From: Aved-18 sp964606665 | GTDB lineage: Bacteria > Cyanobacteriota > Vampirovibrionia > Obscuribacterales > Obscuribacteraceae | Direction: 5' to 3' | Assembly: GCA_964606665.1 (NCBI GenBank) | Contig: CAZSHS010000002.1 | Coordinates: 1-64,000, forward strand | DNA: 64,000 nt | Part shown: positions 62,412-64,000 of the stretch, one piece after another | Layout of the letters: each line of letters begins with the position of its first letter | How positions within the stretch are numbered: the stretch's first letter is position 1 | Made by a program: the position numbers and the translations under genes | Notes under the pieces: generated by a model | Databases searched by the model: none | Told to the model about the DNA's origin: nothing | What the model saw: only the letters and a program-made list of their open reading frames with translations

Positions 62412-63134
62412 ATGGCTAAGCCAACTAAAAGAGAACAAAGACTGCAAGAGTTCTACAAAAATAACCAGGGCTCATTTGAAGCAGCCCAAGCAGTCAAACT
62501 TTTAAAGGAAGAAAAATCGGTCAAATTCGATCCAACCGTTGAGATTGCTTTTCGTCTTGGTATCAACCCCAAAATCAACGACCAGCAAATTCGCTCCACC
62601 GTGAGCCTTCCTGGCGGAACCGGTAAAGAAGTACGCGTGGCAGTTGTTGCTAAAGGCGAAAAATTGACTGAAGCCAAAGAAGCAGGCGCTGATGTTTACG
62701 GAGCCGAAGACCTGGTAGAAAAAATCGGTAACGGCTTTTTTGAATTCGACAAACTAGTTGCTACCCCAGACACAATGGCATTGCTCTCCAAAATGGGTAA
62801 AGTACTCGGACCTAAAGGTTTGATGCCAAACCCCAAAGACGGCACAGTTACAACCGATTTGGCTAAAACCATCAGCGAATTGAAAGCCGGTAAAGTCGCT
62901 TTTCGTTCAGAAAAGACAGGTGGATTGGTTCAAATGGCGATTGGCAAATTGAGCTTCTCAGACGATCGCATATTAATGAATCTAGCTGCTGTAATTGACC
63001 AAATCATCAAAATCAAACCATCCTCGGTCAAAGGTACTTACATCAAATCTGTATATATAAGTACCAGCATGGGACCAAGCATTAAGCTTGACTTGAACAC
63101 ACTTGGCTCAGTAAACAAAACAACCGCTGCTTAA
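62412..63134 (+). CDS. rplA: 50S ribosomal protein L1
   Basis: 240 residues. Core sequences VEIAFRLGINPK, VSLPGGTGKEVRVAV, GKVLGPKGLMPNPKDGTVT and the closing KSVYISTSMGPSIKLD. Forms the L1 stalk and, in many bacteria, represses its own mRNA. AAAGGA is 8 bases before the ATG. It ends the cluster; rplJ and rplL do not follow in this window. Confidence 0.97.
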   Translation: MAKPTKREQRLQEFYKNNQGSFEAAQAVKLLKEEKSVKFDPTVEIAFRLGINPKINDQQIRSTVSLPGGTGKEVRVAVVAKGEKLTEAKEAGADVYGAEDLVEKIGNGFFEFDKLVATPDTMALLSKMGKVLGPKGLMPNPKDGTVTTDLAKTISELKAGKVAFRSEKTGGLVQMAIGKLSFSDDRILMNLAAVIDQIIKIKPSSVKGTYIKSVYISTSMGPSIKLDLNTLGSVNKTTAA

Positions 63135-63166
63135 GTCTAAAACTTAGACTTGGTCTTATCTAAGAC
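63133..63166. terminator. Two hairpins between convergent rplA and TadE-like gene
   Basis: AAGTCTAA/TTAGACTT (63133-63140, 63144-63151) and GTCTTA/TAAGAC (63153-63158, 63161-63166). They overlap both stop codons, and there is no T run, so ending transcription in both directions is likely but not certain. Confidence 0.45.
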
Positions 63167-63645
63167 GCAGTATTTGGAGCAACAAAAGTAAACGGGTAGG
63201 TTTGAGCCGACCTGAAAGTCAAAGGCGCTCCACCACTGTAAACATAAGGCACAAGAAACGGGCGAATATCGACTGTAGTGCTCACTGTGACAGTACCACT
63301 CACGGTGCCGCCATAAGGATTCAGAGCGTTGCGATCGGCAATTACTGTGGTCGGATTAAATGTGGTTCCAGTCAGAGTGAAATTACTCAACATCGAGCTT
63401 CCCTGCTGGTTTGCCCGTGCAACTATTGCCTGAGCACGTTGATTGGCAGACACAGGATCTCCGCTTGAAGCAGCACGTGCAGCTTGTTTACATGTCTGGT
63501 CATTGACCTGAACGCCAATTACGATAACAGCTAAATCGAAAAATATAAGTATGATTGGAACCAGAACCAGAAGTCCAACGGTCAACTCAACTAGAGATTG
63601 CGCCGTTGCTTTTCTCCTGCCTGCTATATGCCTGTGCAAATACAT
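63160..63645 (-). CDS. TadE/TadG-like pseudopilin protein
   Basis: 161 residues. N-terminal basic stretch, then TAQSLVELTVGLLVLVPIILIFFDLAVI, the TadE-type helix with a conserved Glu near its start. The rest is an exported domain rich in Thr/Val/Ser (VSGTVTVSTTVDIRPF). GAGG lies just before the ATG. No other tad gene is visible, so it could be an isolated minor subunit. Confidence 0.8.
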   Translation of the reverse strand: MYLHRHIAGRRKATAQSLVELTVGLLVLVPIILIFFDLAVIVIGVQVNDQTCKQAARAASSGDPVSANQRAQAIVARANQQGSSMLSNFTLTGTTFNPTTVIADRNALNPYGGTVSGTVTVSTTVDIRPFLVPYVYSGGAPLTFRSAQTYPFTFVAPNTAS

Positions 63646-63806
63646 CCTCGCCCTCGCCCAATGATAAGTTGCGACCTTCCAAAGCCGAATATTCCACGGG
63701 TCCCCTATGATCTAACTATACACCCTAGCTTTATGATCCGGGCTTTCGTGGGATAATGACCTAGTAGTTTTCTGGATTGCGCAAAGGTCAAAAAGGTACT
63801 CCTCAG

Positions 63807-64000
63807 TTGAAATTTAAAGATTACTATCAGACGTTAGGAGTGACAAGAAGCGCCACCCAACAGGAAATCAAGTCTTCTTATCGCAAACTTGCGCGCAAAC
63901 ATCACCCTGATGCCAACAAAGGCGACAAAGCATCAGAGGAAAAATTCAAAGAAATTTCTGAAGCATACGAAGTTTTAAAAGATCCAGAAAAGCGCAAGCG
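63807..64000 (+). CDS. DnaJ-family chaperone, 3' end outside the window
   Basis: TTG start with AAGGT 10 bases upstream; 64 residues visible. J domain: DYYQTLGVTRSATQQEI, SSYRKLARKHHPDAN with the HPD motif, and FKEISEAYEVLKDPEKRK. Stimulates DnaK ATPase. Whether it is DnaJ or a CbpA-type protein depends on the cut-off part. The 161-base gap before it has no clear features. Confidence 0.93.
   Translation, partial: MKFKDYYQTLGVTRSATQQEIKSSYRKLARKHHPDANKGDKASEEKFKEISEAYEVLKDPEKRK

Overview
The window looks like a chromosomal segment of a non-photosynthetic relative of cyanobacteria (Melainabacteria/Vampirovibrionia, probably the Obscuribacterales type). The reasons are indirect: a SigF-like group 3 sigma factor inside a type IV pilus locus, a nucleotidyltransferase/phosphomannomutase fusion of a kind also found in cyanobacteria, a phasin-like protein, the rpmG-tRNA-Trp-secE-nusG-rplK-rplA order, moderate GC, frequent TTG/GTG starts and many large proteins with low-complexity inserts. 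No photosynthesis gene, phage, insertion sequence or CRISPR array is visible. Taxonomy is an inference; no marker search was possible.

Layout. 1-10.1 kb: a cut-off hypothetical gene, a phasin-like protein, an alkaline-phosphatase-family protein that has lost nearly all catalytic residues, DNA polymerase I, a PspA-like coiled-coil protein and a secreted VIT/vWA protein. 10.3-14.3 kb: a CHASE2 histidine kinase, its NarL-type regulator and a secreted unknown. 14.4-23.0 kb: dnaX, acylphosphatase, a large coiled-coil protein with tyrosine/glutamine repeats and a J-like end, der, plsY, an HtrA protease and an OmpR-type regulator. 23.1-29.7 kb: an AlgI-type MBOAT acyltransferase with two tandem SGNH-like paralogs (cell-surface polysaccharide acylation), then a degenerate EEP-family membrane protein and a TPR membrane protein on the other strand.

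29.8-41.4 kb is a type IV pilus locus: pilB (with an extra zinc-ribbon tail), pilT, pilC, a SigF-like sigma factor, an ABC exporter pair, pilD, a fused pilM-pilN, pilO and a pilP-like gene, with no pilQ. 41.5-44.1 kb holds mobA and three leucine-degradation-type genes (enoyl-CoA hydratase, HMG-CoA lyase, small biotin carrier). 44.2-51.3 kb: two unknown proteins, a sugar-nucleotide enzyme with a degenerate phosphomannomutase domain, a GT4 glycosyltransferase and gpsA. 51.3-56.0 kb: a complete phosphorelay (PAS kinase, two single-domain receivers, HPT-REC-REC-GGDEF protein). 56-60.2 kb: a secreted unknown and an oligopeptide ABC importer. 60.4-64 kb: rpmG, tRNA-Trp, secE, nusG, rplK, rplA, a TadE-like gene and the start of a dnaJ-family gene.

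The most distinctive themes are (i) repeated loss of catalytic residues in otherwise well-preserved enzyme folds (alkaline phosphatase, EEP, phosphomannomutase, PolI exonuclease, one receiver, GGDEF), and (ii) a type IV pilus cluster with unusual domain fusions and its own sigma factor. No gap between genes exceeds 300 bases.
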